Origin: Pectobacterium sp013449375
GTDB lineage: Bacteria > Pseudomonadota > Gammaproteobacteria > Enterobacterales > Enterobacteriaceae
DNA length: 64,000 nucleotides
Assembly (NCBI RefSeq): GCF_048593165.1
Contig: NZ_CP184271.1
Strand: one strand, 5' to 3'
The position numbers and the translations under genes are program-made. Shown here piece by piece: positions 10,130 to 19,334 of this stretch. Positions within the stretch are counted from its first letter, which is position 1. Each line of letters starts with the position of its first letter. The notes beneath the pieces were generated by a model. The model made no database searches. It saw nothing but the letters and a program-made list of their open reading frames with translations, and was not told the DNA's origin.

Positions 10130-10356
10130 ATGACGTAAAAGGCAAGAGGAAGTATTCACCAGAAAAGCGAGGGTTAATGCTTCAAATTTATGATATCCGC
10201 CTGTTATAAGGCCTGATGATGATTTTTGCATGACAGGGCAGGGCAGATTCGTTAAAGTTTTTGACAATTTTTACCTTTATTCATTTTTTGATCGCTTATC
10301 CCATGCAGTAGCAAACAAAAATTCAGGATAACGCACAGCAATCAGATCGGAGCGGC

Positions 10357-11601
10357 ATGTCTCATTCGAATCATCATCTGACTCGACGACGTCTATTACA
10401 AAGCGCAGCGGCAACCTGGCTGTTAAGCGTAAGTGGTGTGGGGATCGCGGCGACAACACAGGTCGTTGCCGTGCGTGTCTGGCCGTCTTCCGCCTATACC
10501 CGCGTCACGCTGGAATCTACTCATCCGCTGAAATATAAACAGTTTAGTCTCAGTAATCCCGAACGCATCGTGGTGGATATCGAAAATGTTCACCTGAACA
10601 GCGTATTGAAGGAAATAGCCAGCCAGTTTCAGCAGGATAACGATCCGCTGATTAAAGAGGCGCGCATCGGCCAGTTTGATAAAAGCACGGTGCGTCTGGT
10701 GCTGGAGCTTAAACAGCAGGCGACGACTAAAGTTTTTACGCTGGGGCCAGTGGCCGAATTCAAGCACCGACTGGTGCTGGACTTGTACCCTGCGGCAGGG
10801 CGCTATGACAACGAAGACGATCCGCTGCTGGCGCTGTTGGAGGATTACAACAAAGGCGATCTGGAGCGCACCCTGCCGGCAGAAGCGCCCAAAGCTGGGA
10901 AGGCAGGGCAGGATCGTCCGCTGATTATTATGCTCGACCCTGGTCATGGCGGTGAAGATCCCGGTGCGATTGGCAAGAATAAAACGCGCGAGAAAGACAT
11001 CGTGCTGCAAATCGCCCGTCGACTGCGTAAGCTGATCGATAATGAATCCAACATGAAAGCGTATATGACGCGCAATGAAGATGTGTTCATTCCGCTACGC
11101 GTGCGGGTGGCGAAAGCGCGCAAGCAGCGTGCCGATCTGTTCATTTCGATTCATGCGGATGCGTTTACCAATCGATCAGCAAGAGGGTCGTCGGTTTTTG
11201 CCCTCTCTAAGAAAGGGGCAACTAGTACCGCTGCCAGATTTCTGGCAGAAACTCAGAACGAATCGGATTTGATTGGTGGCGTGAGCATGAGCGGCGATCG
11301 CTATTTGGATCACACCATGTTCGATTTGGTGCAGACCGTCACTATCAGCGACAGCCTGAAGTTTGGTAAAGAGATCCTGAGTCGGTTGGGTAAAGTGAAT
11401 CGCCTGCATAAAAACAGCGTCGATCAGGCTGGATTTGCGGTGTTGAAAGCGCCAGATATTCCGTCTGTTCTGGTTGAGACGGCATTTATCAGTAATCTGG
11501 AAGAAGAGCGCAAGCTGCGCACCAGCCAGTTTCAACAGCAAATTGCCGAATCCATTTTTGCAGGCATTAAAGCCTACTTTGCCAGTCAGGCTCAACGGTA
11601 G
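10357..11601 (+). CDS. amiC: N-acetylmuramoyl-L-alanine amidase AmiC, Tat-exported
   Basis: AmiC is a periplasmic zinc amidase that splits septal peptidoglycan during daughter-cell separation and is activated by NlpD. The N terminus has the twin-arginine signal RRRLLQ (from residue 10) followed by a hydrophobic stretch ending near GIAA. An AMIN septal-targeting domain spans about 35-135, and an Amidase_3 domain about 190-410. The zinc ligands start at H197 and E200 (LDPGHGGEDPG), and a later catalytic segment is LVETAFISN. The length of 414 is close to the 417 of E. coli. Its place between argA and the initiator tRNA cluster is conserved. Confidence 0.97.
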   Translation: MSHSNHHLTRRRLLQSAAATWLLSVSGVGIAATTQVVAVRVWPSSAYTRVTLESTHPLKYKQFSLSNPERIVVDIENVHLNSVLKEIASQFQQDNDPLIKEARIGQFDKSTVRLVLELKQQATTKVFTLGPVAEFKHRLVLDLYPAAGRYDNEDDPLLALLEDYNKGDLERTLPAEAPKAGKAGQDRPLIIMLDPGHGGEDPGAIGKNKTREKDIVLQIARRLRKLIDNESNMKAYMTRNEDVFIPLRVRVAKARKQRADLFISIHADAFTNRSARGSSVFALSKKGATSTAARFLAETQNESDLIGGVSMSGDRYLDHTMFDLVQTVTISDSLKFGKEILSRLGKVNRLHKNSVDQAGFAVLKAPDIPSVLVETAFISNLEEERKLRTSQFQQQIAESIFAGIKAYFASQAQR

Positions 11602-11663
11602 CCGGTGGAGTATGATGACCGCGGCTAACCGGCGCGGTTCAGAGCAAATAGGTTGCGCAGAAA

Positions 11664-11690
11664 ACAAAAAAGCACCCGTTAAGGTGCTTT
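11664..11690 (-). terminator. Intrinsic terminator of the initiator tRNA operon
   Basis: On the minus strand an 8-bp stem (AAAGCACC with GGTGCTTT) is followed by TTTTTTGTTTT. It lies 48 bp after the last tRNA copy in the direction of transcription, and before the convergent amiC stop. Confidence 0.85.
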
Positions 11691-11738
11691 ATCGCTGCGT
11701 TCTTAATCGAACAGAACGTAATTGAAAATAGTCTTAAT

Positions 11739-11815
<77 letters not shown>

Positions 11816-11859
11816 TCCGTACTTGCTTTCACTTTTCTTGATGGACGACTCACATCAAT

Positions 11860-11936
<77 letters not shown>

Positions 11937-12017
11937 TCCGTACTAACTTTTTACTACTGACTTTCTTTTACTACTCTCTACTGCTCTCACTTTTCTTGAT
12001 GGACGACTCACATCAAT

Positions 12018-12094
<77 letters not shown>

Positions 12095-12107
12095 TCCGTG
12101 GATGCGC

Positions 12108-12135
12108 ACTATACTCTCCATAAGCATTGATGCAA
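12108..12135 (-). promoter_or_regulatory. Promoter of the initiator tRNA operon
   Basis: Read on the minus strand there is a -10 TATAGT (12108-12113) with a GC-rich discriminator just before the first tRNA, and a weak -35 TTGCAT (12130-12135) 16 bases upstream. GC-rich discriminators are typical of stringently controlled stable-RNA promoters. Confidence 0.65.
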
Positions 12136-12364
12136 CCTATTTCTCTAAAAAACGCGGTATTTGGCTGTCAGGTGATTGATTTACCGCCTTGTAGGCTATT
12201 TTGTGACCGCAATGTGGCGGTGGGAGGAAACCCCACCTTTTACTGTGCGCGTGCCGAACGGGATACGCGCGATCCGTGGATTTATGTGCTGTCCCATTCC
12301 TTTCTCGATAGCCGTTTGTTATCGTTCGACGGTAAATTTTTTGATGTAAAAAGCGAGCGCAAAG
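12136..12364. other. Intergenic leader between the tRNA promoter and mltA
   Basis: This stretch presumably holds the mltA promoter and leader. A TTGATGTAAAAAG segment precedes the start and a short hairpin (GGTGGGAGGAAACCCCACC, 12219-12237) is visible. Open frames here overlap mltA out of frame and have no family resemblance. Confidence 0.4.
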
Positions 12365-13501
12365 ATGAAGGGACGGTGGGGAAAATATGTGCTGACCGCA
12401 GTGGTCATTGCCATTCTGGCAGGGTGTCAATCTCGGCCAACCGATCGCGGGCAGCAATATAAAGATGGCCACCTCAACCAGCCTCTGGAATTGGTGAATG
12501 AGCCGAATGCCAAGGGTAAACCCGTCAACGCGCGGGATTTCATGACTCAGGTTTCTGAAATCCGCTCGGCGTCACCGAGTCTCTATACGCGCAATAATAC
12601 AACCTTTCAGGCGATTGAAAACTGGATGATGTCTGGGGCTGATACCCGTGAACTGAGCAAGTTTGGCCTGAACGCCTGGCAGATGGAAGGCGTCGATAAC
12701 TTCGGCAACGTGCAGTTCACCGGTTACTACACACCAGTGCTACAGGCGCGCCATACTCGTCAGGGTGAATTCCGCCATCCTTTATATGCCATGCCATCAA
12801 AGGGCAGAAAGAACAGTCGGCTACCGGATCGTGCTGGCATTTATGCTGGTGCACTGGATGACAGGCTGGTTCTCGCCTGGACTAACTCGCTGGTCGATAA
12901 CTTCATGATGGAAGTGCAGGGCAGCGCCTATATTGATTTTGGCGATGGACGCCCGCTGACGTTCTTCGGCTATGCCGGTAAAAACGGCCATGCCTACCGC
13001 AGTATTGGTAAAGTGCTGATCGATCGGGGTGAAGTCCCGCGTGAAGAGATGTCTATGCAGGCCATTCGCAAGTGGGCGGAGCAGCATTCCGAGTATGAAG
13101 TCCGGGAATTGTTTGAGCAGAATCCTTCTTTTGTGTTCTTTAAACCCATGATGTCCGCGCCTGTGAAAGGGGCAAGTGCCGTGCCGCTGGTGGCGAAAGC
13201 CTCTGTTGCCTCTGACCGTTCACTGATTCCGGCGGGCACCGCTTTGTTAATGGAAGTGCCGCTGTTGGATAATGTGGGTAAATTTACTGGCAAGTATGAA
13301 ATGCGCCTGATGATTGCACTGGATGTCGGCGGGGCGATTAAAGGCCAGCACTTCGATATGTATCAGGGCATTGGGCCAGATGCAGGGCATTCGGCTGGCT
13401 TCTATAACCACTATGGGCGGGTCTGGGTATTGAAGAGTGCGCAAAGCAGCCCAGCGAACGGTTCAGGTTCTTCACTGCTGGTTAATTATCAACAAAACTG
13501 A
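12365..13501 (+). CDS. mltA: Membrane-bound lytic murein transglycosylase A
   Basis: MltA is an outer-membrane lipoprotein that cleaves peptidoglycan glycan strands to 1,6-anhydro-muropeptides. The signal ends in the lipobox LAGC with Cys21. The central FTGYYTPVLQARHT segment and the invariant DVGGAIKGQHFDMYQG motif (D320 to G335) of the 3D/barrel domain mark the family. The length of 378 compares with 365 in E. coli; the extra residues are a Ser/Gly-rich tail. In E. coli tcdA follows mltA directly, but here a molybdoenzyme gene intervenes. Confidence 0.97.
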   Translation: MKGRWGKYVLTAVVIAILAGCQSRPTDRGQQYKDGHLNQPLELVNEPNAKGKPVNARDFMTQVSEIRSASPSLYTRNNTTFQAIENWMMSGADTRELSKFGLNAWQMEGVDNFGNVQFTGYYTPVLQARHTRQGEFRHPLYAMPSKGRKNSRLPDRAGIYAGALDDRLVLAWTNSLVDNFMMEVQGSAYIDFGDGRPLTFFGYAGKNGHAYRSIGKVLIDRGEVPREEMSMQAIRKWAEQHSEYEVRELFEQNPSFVFFKPMMSAPVKGASAVPLVAKASVASDRSLIPAGTALLMEVPLLDNVGKFTGKYEMRLMIALDVGGAIKGQHFDMYQGIGPDAGHSAGFYNHYGRVWVLKSAQSSPANGSGSSLLVNYQQN

Positions 13502-13519
13502 TTCTTCTCTGAGGTTGTC

Positions 13520-15778
13520 ATGGCGATTAAACGTTATCCGCATCTTGCGCATTGGGGCGCGTTTACCGCTGTGGTGGAAGATGGCAGGCTGATCCGATGT
13601 GAGCCCTTTGCGGGCGATCCCGCTCCTTCCCCTATGCTCGATTCCATCGTGCCGCTGGTGTATTCCGACCGACGTATCCGTCGGCCTTCGGTGCGGCGTT
13701 CCTGGCTCCAGAAACGTGAGAATAGCGACAGAACGCTGCGTGGCCGAGAAGACTTTGTTGAAGTAGATTGGGATGTGGCGCTCGATCTGGTTGCGCAGGA
13801 GAATCGCCGTATTCGCGATCGCTACGGTGCGGATGGCCTGTTTGCCGGTTCCTACGGCTGGTCATCTGCCGGGCGCTATCACCATGCGCGTTCTCAGGTA
13901 CGACGTTTCTATTTCTCCGGCGGCGGCGCGGTCGATCAGCAGGGCAATTACAGCTGGGGCGCAGCGCAGTTCTTCCTGCCGTACGTGATTGGCACCTTCC
14001 ATCCGCTGACGGGAAAGGTGACGGAATGGCGCAGCGTTGCCGAGCACTGTGATATTTTCCTCGCGTTTGGTGGTCTGGCGCTGAAAAACGCGCAGGTGGC
14101 CTCCGGCGGTGCTGGGCACCACACCTTGAAGCCCGCGCTGGAAACGCTGGTGGCGAAAGGGATTCCGGTCATTAACATCAGCCCGATGCGCGATGACTGC
14201 CCTGAATTTGTGAATGCCGAGTGGATTCCAATCCGTCCGAATACTGATGTCGCTCTGATGCTGGCGCTGGGCTATGAGATTCAGCGTTTGGGCGCTGACG
14301 ATAAGGATTTCCTGCAACGCTACTGTGTTGGTTACGAGCAACTGAGTGACTACTTGCATGGTCGCGGCGATGGCGTGGTGAAAACGCCCGAATGGGCCAG
14401 CGACATCACGGGCATTCCCGCTGAACGTATTCGGCGTCTGGCGCAGCAGTTGATCGGTGTGCGCAGCTTTATTACCTGTTCTTACTCTGTGCAGCGCGCG
14501 CATCGCGGCGAACAGCCGTACTGGATGATGATTGCGCTGTCTTCGATGTTGGGGCAAGTGGGGTTGCCCGGCGGCGGATTCTCCTTCGGTCATGGTTCGA
14601 TGAATAGCGTGGGCAACGAGCGTATTTCAACGCCTGCGCCAGCTTCGCCTTCCAGCCCGAATGCGGGGCGAGCGATCCCCGTGGCGCGCATTGCCGATAT
14701 GCTCTTGCATCCCGGTACGCCTTATACCTTTCAGGGCGAAACCCATACTTATCCCGATATTCATCTGATTCACTGGGCGGGTGGTAATCCGTTCCATCAT
14801 CACCAGCAGTTGAACCGTCTGGTGGACGGCTGGCGCAAACCGGATACGGTGATTGTGCAGGATATCGTCTGGACGCCAGCCGCGCAGATGGCGGATATCG
14901 TACTGCCCGTGACGACCACGTTGGAGCGTAATGATATCGGTGGGTCGTCCCGTGATCGCTTTATTTTTGCCATGCATCAGGCGATTACGCCGCAGCATCA
15001 GGCGCGTAATGACGTGGATATCTTCAACGAGTTGGCGGAACGCTTGGGTTATGGCGACACGTTCACGCAAAATCGCAGTGAGTGGCAGTGGTTAGAACAC
15101 CTTTATGACGAGTGCCGTTCAAGACAGCGAGGCGTTGCTGATAACTGGCCGTCATTCGAGGATTTCTGGCAGCAGGGATATGTCGAAATTCCGATGGATG
15201 AAAAGCCATTTGTGTTCTTTGAGGATTTCCGCCGCGATCCGCAGCAGCATGCACTCAGCACGCCCAGTGGTAAAATTGAACTGTTTAGCTCCGCGATTGC
15301 CAGCTATGGCTATGCCGATTTTGCACCGCACCCAGAGTGGCAGCCTCCCGTTGAATGGCTGGGAGCCAAAAGCACGGAAGAATGGCCGCTGCACTTTATC
15401 TCCATTCAGCCGTCCGACCGTTTGCACAGCCAACTGGCCGCGACGCCGCAGGTTGCCGCGAATAAAACCGCAGGAAAAGAGACGCTTTACATGCACCCGC
15501 AGGATGCTGCTGCGCGGGATATCGCCGACCGTTCGCAGGTGGAAGTCAGAAATGCACGTGGTCGTATTCTGGCTGGCGTACAGATTACTGACGGCGTCAC
15601 GCCGGGCGTGGTGATTATGTCCACCGGTGCCTGGTTTGAGCCTGGATTTGGTCAGAAAACGTGGCATCCGGTTGAACAGTCTGGCAATGCGAATGTACTG
15701 ACGCTGGATATCGGCACGTCGCCGCTCACACAGGGGCCGAATGCCATGAGCTGTCTGGTGGATGTCGTGCGGATTTAG
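13520..15778 (+). CDS. BisC-like cytoplasmic molybdopterin S/N-oxide reductase
   Basis: This is a DMSO-reductase-family molybdenum enzyme of 752 residues. The motif GSYGWSSAGR near residue 110-119 holds the likely Mo-ligand serine (S116), as in biotin sulfoxide, DMSO and TMAO reductases. SMLGQVGLPGGGFSFG and ADIVLPVTTTLERND are further family blocks. There is no Tat signal or N-terminal iron-sulfur cysteine motif, so it should be cytoplasmic with bis-MGD as sole cofactor, like BisC. It clearly diverges from E. coli BisC (different residues around the serine ligand and a shorter N terminus), so the substrate is uncertain: biotin- or methionine-sulfoxide, or another S/N-oxide. It starts 18 bp after mltA with GAGG upstream and is an insertion relative to the E. 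coli mltA-tcdA order. Confidence 0.85.
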   Translation: MAIKRYPHLAHWGAFTAVVEDGRLIRCEPFAGDPAPSPMLDSIVPLVYSDRRIRRPSVRRSWLQKRENSDRTLRGREDFVEVDWDVALDLVAQENRRIRDRYGADGLFAGSYGWSSAGRYHHARSQVRRFYFSGGGAVDQQGNYSWGAAQFFLPYVIGTFHPLTGKVTEWRSVAEHCDIFLAFGGLALKNAQVASGGAGHHTLKPALETLVAKGIPVINISPMRDDCPEFVNAEWIPIRPNTDVALMLALGYEIQRLGADDKDFLQRYCVGYEQLSDYLHGRGDGVVKTPEWASDITGIPAERIRRLAQQLIGVRSFITCSYSVQRAHRGEQPYWMMIALSSMLGQVGLPGGGFSFGHGSMNSVGNERISTPAPASPSSPNAGRAIPVARIADMLLHPGTPYTFQGETHTYPDIHLIHWAGGNPFHHHQQLNRLVDGWRKPDTVIVQDIVWTPAAQMADIVLPVTTTLERNDIGGSSRDRFIFAMHQAITPQHQARNDVDIFNELAERLGYGDTFTQNRSEWQWLEHLYDECRSRQRGVADNWPSFEDFWQQGYVEIPMDEKPFVFFEDFRRDPQQHALSTPSGKIELFSSAIASYGYADFAPHPEWQPPVEWLGAKSTEEWPLHFISIQPSDRLHSQLAATPQVAANKTAGKETLYMHPQDAAARDIADRSQVEVRNARGRILAGVQITDGVTPGVVIMSTGAWFEPGFGQKTWHPVEQSGNANVLTLDIGTSPLTQGPNAMSCLVDVVRI

Positions 15779-15845
15779 CGCTATCCTGAGCCGCTTTTTT
15801 CGCTGTGTTATTCTTCTGTGATTTTGTTTTCGTAAGGTTGGTTGA

Positions 15846-16658
15846 ATGAGTACGCAATTATCCGAAGCCTATTTGCAACGTTTCGGCGGCACCGCGCGGT
15901 TATATGGTCAACAGGCGCTGGCGTTGTTTTCCCAGGCTCACGTTTGCGTGATTGGCATTGGTGGCGTCGGTTCCTGGGCGGCTGAGGCGCTGGCGCGTAC
16001 CGGCATCGGCGCGATTACGCTTATCGATATGGATGATGTGTGCGTCAGTAATACCAACCGCCAGATCCATGCGCTGCGTCAGCACACTGGGCAGTCGAAG
16101 ACGGAAGTGATGGCGGAACGTATTCTGGCGATCAACCCGGAATGTCGCGTCACCTGCGTGGATGATTTCATTAGCGCGGAAAACGTGGCCGAGCTGCTCG
16201 ATAAAAACTTCAGCTATGTGATTGATGCCATCGACAGCGTACGCCCGAAGGCGGCGCTGCTCTCTTACTGTCGTCGCTATAAGATTCCAGTGGTGACAAC
16301 CGGCGGTGCTGGTGGGCAGATCGATCCGACTCGGATTGAAGTGGTCGATCTGGCGAAAACGATTCAGGATCCGCTGGCGGCCAAGCTGCGCGAGCGGTTA
16401 AAGCATGATTTTAACGTGGTGAAGAACAGCAAAGGAAAGCTGGGGATCGACTGCGTGTTTTCCAGCGAGCCGCTGGTTTATCCGCAGCCTGACGGTTCCG
16501 TTTGTGCCTCGCGCAGTACGGCAGATGGCGTAATGCGTATGGATTGTGCGTCAGGCTTTGGCGCCGCGACGATGGTCACCGCAACCTTCGGGTTTGTTGC
16601 AGTATCCCATGCGCTGAAGAAGATGATGGCGAAAAGGGAAAGAGCATCTGCGACGTAA
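15846..16658 (+). CDS. tcdA: tRNA threonylcarbamoyladenosine dehydratase (CsdL)
   Basis: TcdA is an E1/ThiF-like enzyme that cyclises t6A37 to ct6A in ANN-decoding tRNAs using ATP. The nucleotide-binding motif GIGGVGSWAAEAL and the TLIDMDDVCVSNTNRQ segment are diagnostic. The length of 270 residues matches the family. It faces the convergent csdE-csdA pair, which supplies its sulfur-transfer partners in E. coli. Confidence 0.96.
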   Translation: MSTQLSEAYLQRFGGTARLYGQQALALFSQAHVCVIGIGGVGSWAAEALARTGIGAITLIDMDDVCVSNTNRQIHALRQHTGQSKTEVMAERILAINPECRVTCVDDFISAENVAELLDKNFSYVIDAIDSVRPKAALLSYCRRYKIPVVTTGGAGGQIDPTRIEVVDLAKTIQDPLAAKLRERLKHDFNVVKNSKGKLGIDCVFSSEPLVYPQPDGSVCASRSTADGVMRMDCASGFGAATMVTATFGFVAVSHALKKMMAKRERASAT

Positions 16659-16710
16659 CAGGTGTTTGTGACAAAATAAAGCCTGTGGTGCAGAAGTCGC
16701 GCGAATCTTG

Positions 16711-17184
16711 CTATTTTCCCGTTGCTTCGTGTTCCGCAATGTCTCGGATTCTGGCGGTCAACGCAGCCAGCCCGCTTGAACGTGAAGCGCTGAGCTGAGC
16801 GCGTAACCCCAGCATGTCAAAGAGCGCCAGCGGATCGTGCTGCAATAGTGTATCTGGCGTTTTTCCCTCAACGGCGGTTAGCAACACCGCCAGTAATCCC
16901 CGTACGATGCGTCCGTCGCTGTCACCGTAAAAATGCAAGCTGCCATCTTCCTGACGTTGATAACCCAGCCAGACGCGATTTTCACAGCCGGATAATGAAA
17001 TCTCGTCTGTTTTCAGCCCCTCAGGCAGTGCTGGCAGCGCTTTTGCCAACAAAATGAGCTGCCGATAGCGATCTTCCCATGCGCGACAGGTATCGAAGCG
17101 CGCCAGCAGTTCGGTGGCGGTGATGGCGTGGCCGAAAGGGTGCCTGTGCTCAAAAGGATACATAGCGTCAGTTGTCTCGTTCAT
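16711..17184 (-). CDS. csdE: Sulfur acceptor protein CsdE (SufE-like)
   Basis: CsdE accepts persulfide sulfur from CsdA and passes it on, interacting with TcdA/CsdL. The acceptor cysteine is C67 in LSGCENRVW, and the DGRIVRGLLAVLL segment is typical of SufE-like folds. The length is 157 residues against about 147 in E. coli; the extra residues are at the N terminus and a later ATG (residue 8) is possible. It lies three bases after the csdA stop, so the genes form an operon. Confidence 0.93.
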   Translation of the reverse strand: MNETTDAMYPFEHRHPFGHAITATELLARFDTCRAWEDRYRQLILLAKALPALPEGLKTDEISLSGCENRVWLGYQRQEDGSLHFYGDSDGRIVRGLLAVLLTAVEGKTPDTLLQHDPLALFDMLGLRAQLSASRSSGLAALTARIRDIAEHEATGK

Positions 17185-17187
17185 GGT

Positions 17188-18393
17188 TTAGTCGATCAGT
17201 AATTCAAGGGCGTTGCCTACCGCGGCGATCAGCGCGGCAACATCCTGTTGGTTATTGTACGGAGCAAATGAGGCGCGAAGCGTGCCGCTGACGCCGAGTA
17301 CGTCCATCAGCGGCTGCGCACAGTGATGCCCAGCACGCAGTGCGATGCCACTTTCTGCTAACAGCGTCACCAGATCGCTGTGATGCACATCGGCAATATC
17401 AAAGGACAGTACGCTGGACTGCGGGCTACGGAAGCTGCGAAAGCCGGGGAACTGCGCCAGATGGGTTTCGGCAAGCTGCGCTAAATGCTGGCTGTGCTGT
17501 TCCGCCGCGTGCCACTCCTGCTCGCTGAGCCAGTCTAACGCCGCAGACAGGCCAAGCACGCCGGCAATGTGTGGCGTTCCCGCTTCAAACCGCTGTGGAA
17601 TCGCCTGCGGTTTAAAGCCATCAAAGGACACCTGCGTCATCATTTTTCCACCGCCTTGCCACGGCATCATGCTTTCCAGCAAGGCGGTTTTGCCGTACAA
17701 CACGCCGATCCCCGTTGGGGCATACAGTTTGTGCCCAGAAAACGCATAGAAATCAATATCCAGCGCTTGTACATCTGGCGGGCAGTGAACTATGCCCTGC
17801 GCGCCGTCAACCATCACTACCGCGCCATAGCGGTGAGCCAGCGCAATAGCGCGCGCCAGATCGGGCTGGCCACCTGTCACGTTTGACATTTGCCCCAGCG
17901 CCAGCAGACGAGTTTTGGGGGTGATTAACGTGGCGAGCTGCTCAACATCCGGTAAGAAGTCTGTGCCTATCGGTAACTTCACCACTTTTGCGCCGGTTTG
18001 CTGTGCCACCATTAGCCATGGAATGAGGTTAGCGTGATGCTCCGCCTCACTTACAACAATCTCATCGCCCAGTTGAAGGCGAGGGCGAGCATAGCTCTGC
18101 GCGACCAGATTGATCGCTTCCGTTGTGCCTCTGGTCCAGACAATGGAACGCGGATCGTCCGCGTGGAGTAAGGTAGCGACTTGCTCTCGAGCGCCTTCAA
18201 AGCGCTGGGTCAACGCCTGCGCACCGCGATGCTGGCTGCGATGCACCGTGCCACTCTCGCTGCAATAGAATGCTTGTACCGCATCAATAACGGGCTGTGG
18301 TTTCAGCGCGGTCGCGGCGCTATCAAGATAGACCGTTGAATGCTGGAGGGCGGGGAACGGTTGGCGAAAGGTGGCGGGGTTAAACGGTGTCAT
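17188..18393 (-). CDS. csdA: Cysteine desulfurase CsdA
   Basis: CsdA is a PLP-dependent class V aminotransferase-fold enzyme that removes sulfur from cysteine. The PLP lysine is in FSGHKLYAPTG (near residue 222), and the catalytic cysteine is in RAGHHCAQPL. The second ATG (18393) is chosen because AAGAGG is well spaced before it, whereas the upstream ATG at 18399 overlaps that site. It is 401 residues, as in E. coli, and cotranscribed with csdE. Confidence 0.95.
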   Translation of the reverse strand: MTPFNPATFRQPFPALQHSTVYLDSAATALKPQPVIDAVQAFYCSESGTVHRSQHRGAQALTQRFEGAREQVATLLHADDPRSIVWTRGTTEAINLVAQSYARPRLQLGDEIVVSEAEHHANLIPWLMVAQQTGAKVVKLPIGTDFLPDVEQLATLITPKTRLLALGQMSNVTGGQPDLARAIALAHRYGAVVMVDGAQGIVHCPPDVQALDIDFYAFSGHKLYAPTGIGVLYGKTALLESMMPWQGGGKMMTQVSFDGFKPQAIPQRFEAGTPHIAGVLGLSAALDWLSEQEWHAAEQHSQHLAQLAETHLAQFPGFRSFRSPQSSVLSFDIADVHHSDLVTLLAESGIALRAGHHCAQPLMDVLGVSGTLRASFAPYNNQQDVAALIAAVGNALELLID

Positions 18394-18576
18394 GAGCATC
18401 CTCTTTTGGAGGGCAGATCCTGTCCCATTTTGTTGAGAGAGACAAGTTTAGGACTATGCCTAATGCGATTTTATGGAAAAAAAAGCAACTATTGCTACGC
18501 TTTAAAGTGTTAATTTTCAGGATTTCCTGATGAATATGGTTAATTAGAAAATATTTAAATTCATTGAGGGTTAACT

Positions 18577-18798
18577 ATGAAGAATAAAATTTCTATTTTT
18601 GCCGCTATCGTGATGGCGTTTTCTCTGGCAGCCTGTTCCAGTAATTACGTCATGCATACCAATGACGGGCGCACCATCGTTGCAGAGGGGAAACCGAAGG
18701 TTGATGATGAGACGGGGATGATCAGCTATACCGATGCCTACGGTCAGCAGCAGCAAATTAACCGTGATAATGTGAAAGAAATGGCAAAAGGGAAGTAG
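18577..18798 (+). CDS. Small outer-membrane lipoprotein, YgdI/YgdR family
   Basis: A 73-residue DUF903 lipoprotein. It has a short signal ending in the lipobox LAAC (Cys20), then a small beta-rich domain (MHTNDGRTIVAEGKP, MISYTDAYGQQQQINRDNV). It sits where ygdI lies in E. coli, divergent from csdA. The family function is unknown. The related YgdR occurs elsewhere in genomes, so the exact paralogue name is left open. Confidence 0.9.
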   Translation: MKNKISIFAAIVMAFSLAACSSNYVMHTNDGRTIVAEGKPKVDDETGMISYTDAYGQQQQINRDNVKEMAKGK

Positions 18799-18885
18799 TG
18801 CTGCTTGCTTACCACTGCACGTTGCCCGTTAAGCCTTGTCAGACTCAGATAGGTGTGACATGGCATTCAGGTGTGAAACGCAGGC

Positions 18886-19084
18886 AAAAAAAAGCACCGC
18901 AATTTGCGGTGCTACACAAAAAATCACTTTGGACAGACAGGGTAAATGTACAGGAAGTGAATAGGGTAGACTCGCTACCACATCTGCAAAGGGCAGACAA
19001 ACAAATAGCAAACACAACATCACAACCACAAGCCAAAAGCACCTCAGGTCACCCCTCCGCACTTTTCGTTCCGGCCCAGGAAGT
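18886..19084 (-). ncRNA. gcvB: GcvB small RNA
   Basis: GcvB is an Hfq-dependent sRNA that represses many amino-acid and peptide transporter mRNAs. On the minus strand it begins ACTTCCTGGGCCGGAACGAA, has the G/U-rich R1 seed (GGTTGTGATGTTGTGTTTGC), the CACTTCCTGTACATTTACCC segment, and ends in a strong terminator (GCACCGCAAATTGCGGTGC then eight T). It is divergent from gcvA, whose product activates it in E. coli when glycine is high. It is about 199 nt against about 205 in E. coli, mostly through a shorter R1. Confidence 0.93.
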
Positions 19085-19090
19085 TGCGCT

Positions 19091-19119
19091 AATATAGGTA
19101 TTTGCTGGTACATCCTCAA
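19091..19119 (-). promoter_or_regulatory. gcvB promoter
   Basis: On the minus strand the -10 TATATT (19091-19096) lies just upstream of the first gcvB base, and TTGAGG (19114-19119) sits exactly 17 bases further upstream as -35. The interval up to gcvA (19335) is the divergent control region where GcvA would bind; its operators could not be picked out with confidence. Confidence 0.7.
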
Positions 19120-19334
19120 CGGACAAATTATAATGTCTCGGATTATAAAAACTAATAGATGTACCCGTCATCTTTTCGTTGCAGAGAATCCGGCTATTGC
19201 CACTGGCATTAATCGCTTAGCCAGCTAATTGGCAGGCGATCTTGCCCTTTGTTGCCTTTCTGCATCTTAAGATTTAATGGGTACGAATGTACCTGATAAA
19301 TCGCTGATTTAGCGTAAACCAAAAGATTTCATTC

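Noticed and set aside
12127..12462. 111-codon open frame in front of and overlapping mltA
   Set aside because: It lies in the promoter/leader region, overlaps mltA out of frame, and shows no family resemblance or good ribosome site.
18798..19097. Open frames on both strands across gcvB
   Set aside because: The segment is the GcvB RNA with its terminator and promoter; the frames are incidental.
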